Assembly: GCA_021802685.1 (NCBI GenBank)
Contig: JAJZRM010000015.1
Span: 1-15,067 of the forward strand
Direction: 5' to 3'
Length of the DNA stretch: 15,067 nucleotides
DNA from: Deltaproteobacteria bacterium
Lineage (GTDB): Bacteria > Desulfobacterota > Deferrimicrobia > Deferrimicrobiales > Deferrimicrobiaceae
The notes beneath the pieces are model-generated. The model saw only the letters and a list, made by a program, of their open reading frames with translations. It was not told the DNA's origin and searched no databases. The position numbers and the translations under genes are program-made. This document shows, in pieces, positions 14,426 through 15,067 of this stretch. Each line of letters begins with the position of its first letter. Position 1 is the first letter of the stretch.

Positions 14426-15067
14426 ATGGCGAGAATCGTCCGTTTTCACCAGACCGGCGGGCCGGAAATGCTCCGGATCGAGGAAGTTCCGCCATTACCG
14501 CCCGGCGAAGGCGAAGTCCGGATCGCCGTCAAGGCCATCGGGCTGAACCGGGCGGAATCCCTTTTCCGTCAAGGGACGTATCTCGAATCCCCGGTCCTCC
14601 CCTCCTGTCTCGGTTACGAGGCGTCGGGGATCATCGAGGCCGTCGGGGCGGGTGTCACCGGCATCAAGACCGGGGACCGCGTCAGCACGCTCCCGGTATT
14701 TTCCATGACGAAATACGGCGTCTACGGAGATTCCGTCGTGGTTCCATCGCACGCCGTGTCGGCATTCCCTGAAAACCTGTCCTTCGAGGAAGGGGCCTCC
14801 ATCTGGATCGCGTACCTGACCGCTTACGGGGCGCTCATCGAACTCGGCAAGCTCCGGAAGGGACAGCGCGTGCTGATCACCGCGGCGACCAGCAGCGTCG
14901 GCTACACCGCCCTGCAGGTCGTCCGGGCCGCGGGGGCGGTTTCCATCGCCACCACGCGGAACGTGGAAAAAACGGACGCCTTGCGGAAGGGCGGGGCGGA
15001 TCACGTGATCGTCACCGGCAAGGAGGACCTCGCCGCCAGGGTTCTGGAGATCACGGAAAACCGCGGC
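14426..15067 (+). CDS. Medium-chain dehydrogenase/reductase, quinone oxidoreductase-like (partial, 3' end outside window)
   Basis: The reading frame is open to the window end, giving the first 214 residues. It belongs to the zinc-free quinone oxidoreductase branch of the medium-chain dehydrogenases, which reduce quinones, enones or similar compounds with NADPH. Visible features are the N-terminal catalytic domain (FHQTGGPEMLRIEEVP, AIGLNRAESLFRQGTY at 38-52, LGYEASGIIEAVGAGV) and the Rossmann region VLITAATSSVGYTALQV (149-165). The usual zinc-ligand cysteine is replaced by Asn-Arg (NRAES). The nucleotide-binding loop reads AATSSVG (153-159) instead of the commoner GAAGGVG, a variant I recall from a subgroup of the family. 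GGAGG at 14413-14417 is eight bases before the ATG. Divergent from the DUF1059 gene. Confidence 0.93.
   Translation, partial: MARIVRFHQTGGPEMLRIEEVPPLPPGEGEVRIAVKAIGLNRAESLFRQGTYLESPVLPSCLGYEASGIIEAVGAGVTGIKTGDRVSTLPVFSMTKYGVYGDSVVVPSHAVSAFPENLSFEEGASIWIAYLTAYGALIELGKLRKGQRVLITAATSSVGYTALQVVRAAGAVSIATTRNVEKTDALRKGGADHVIVTGKEDLAARVLEITENRG

Noticed and set aside
1..15067. CRISPR array, transposon, tRNA, rRNA or phage attachment site
   Set aside because: Scanning both strands showed no regularly spaced repeats, transposase motifs, terminal inverted repeats or RNA-gene signatures; the only clear tandem repeat is the 18-bp one at 12752-12787.

Overview
The window is high-GC bacterial DNA, densely packed with genes of ordinary metabolic type. 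Every gap between genes is under about 185 bp. The split glycine dehydrogenase (gcvPA + gcvPB), the full branched-chain-type ABC importer and the FecR/DUF6600-type secreted protein together suggest an anaerobic or deltaproteobacterial lineage (Desulfobacterota or a relative). No rRNA or marker gene is present, so this placement is an inference. I see no tRNA, rRNA, CRISPR array, insertion sequence or phage gene.

Region 1 (25-5076, + strand) is a glycine-cleavage operon: gcvT, gcvH, gcvPA, gcvPB and a lipoate/octanoate transferase-ligase family gene (LipM-like). Spacing is tight, with a 10-bp overlap between gcvPA and gcvPB and a 1-bp TGATG overlap between gcvPB and the lipM-like gene. GcvPA/PB decarboxylates glycine, GcvH carries the aminomethyl group on its lipoyl lysine, and GcvT passes the methylene to tetrahydrofolate. 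The last gene probably supplies the GcvH lipoyl arm. The L-protein (dihydrolipoyl dehydrogenase) is not in the window.

Region 2 (5061-9954, - strand) is a complete Liv-type amino-acid ABC importer, transcribed in the order binding protein, livH, livM, livG, livF. Its last gene overlaps the last gene of region 1 tail to tail by 16 bp.

Region 3 (10121-12796, + strand) holds an aldo/keto reductase and a secreted FecR-domain protein. The secreted protein has a strikingly tryptophan-rich middle and a long Arg/Gly-rich tail that ends in a small tandem DNA repeat.

Region 4 (12822-14242, - strand) is a run of four small genes, read right to left: DUF1059 protein, YbhB/YbcL (PEBP) protein, an 89-aa unnamed protein, and an NTF2-like protein. 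Divergent from it, at 14426, begins a quinone-oxidoreductase-like medium-chain dehydrogenase cut off by the window end.

Most of the window is well understood. The parts most worth a second look are the lipoylation enzyme locked into the gcv operon, the Trp-rich/RGG secreted protein, and the cassette of small uncharacterised genes. I did not find a clearly new multi-gene system.
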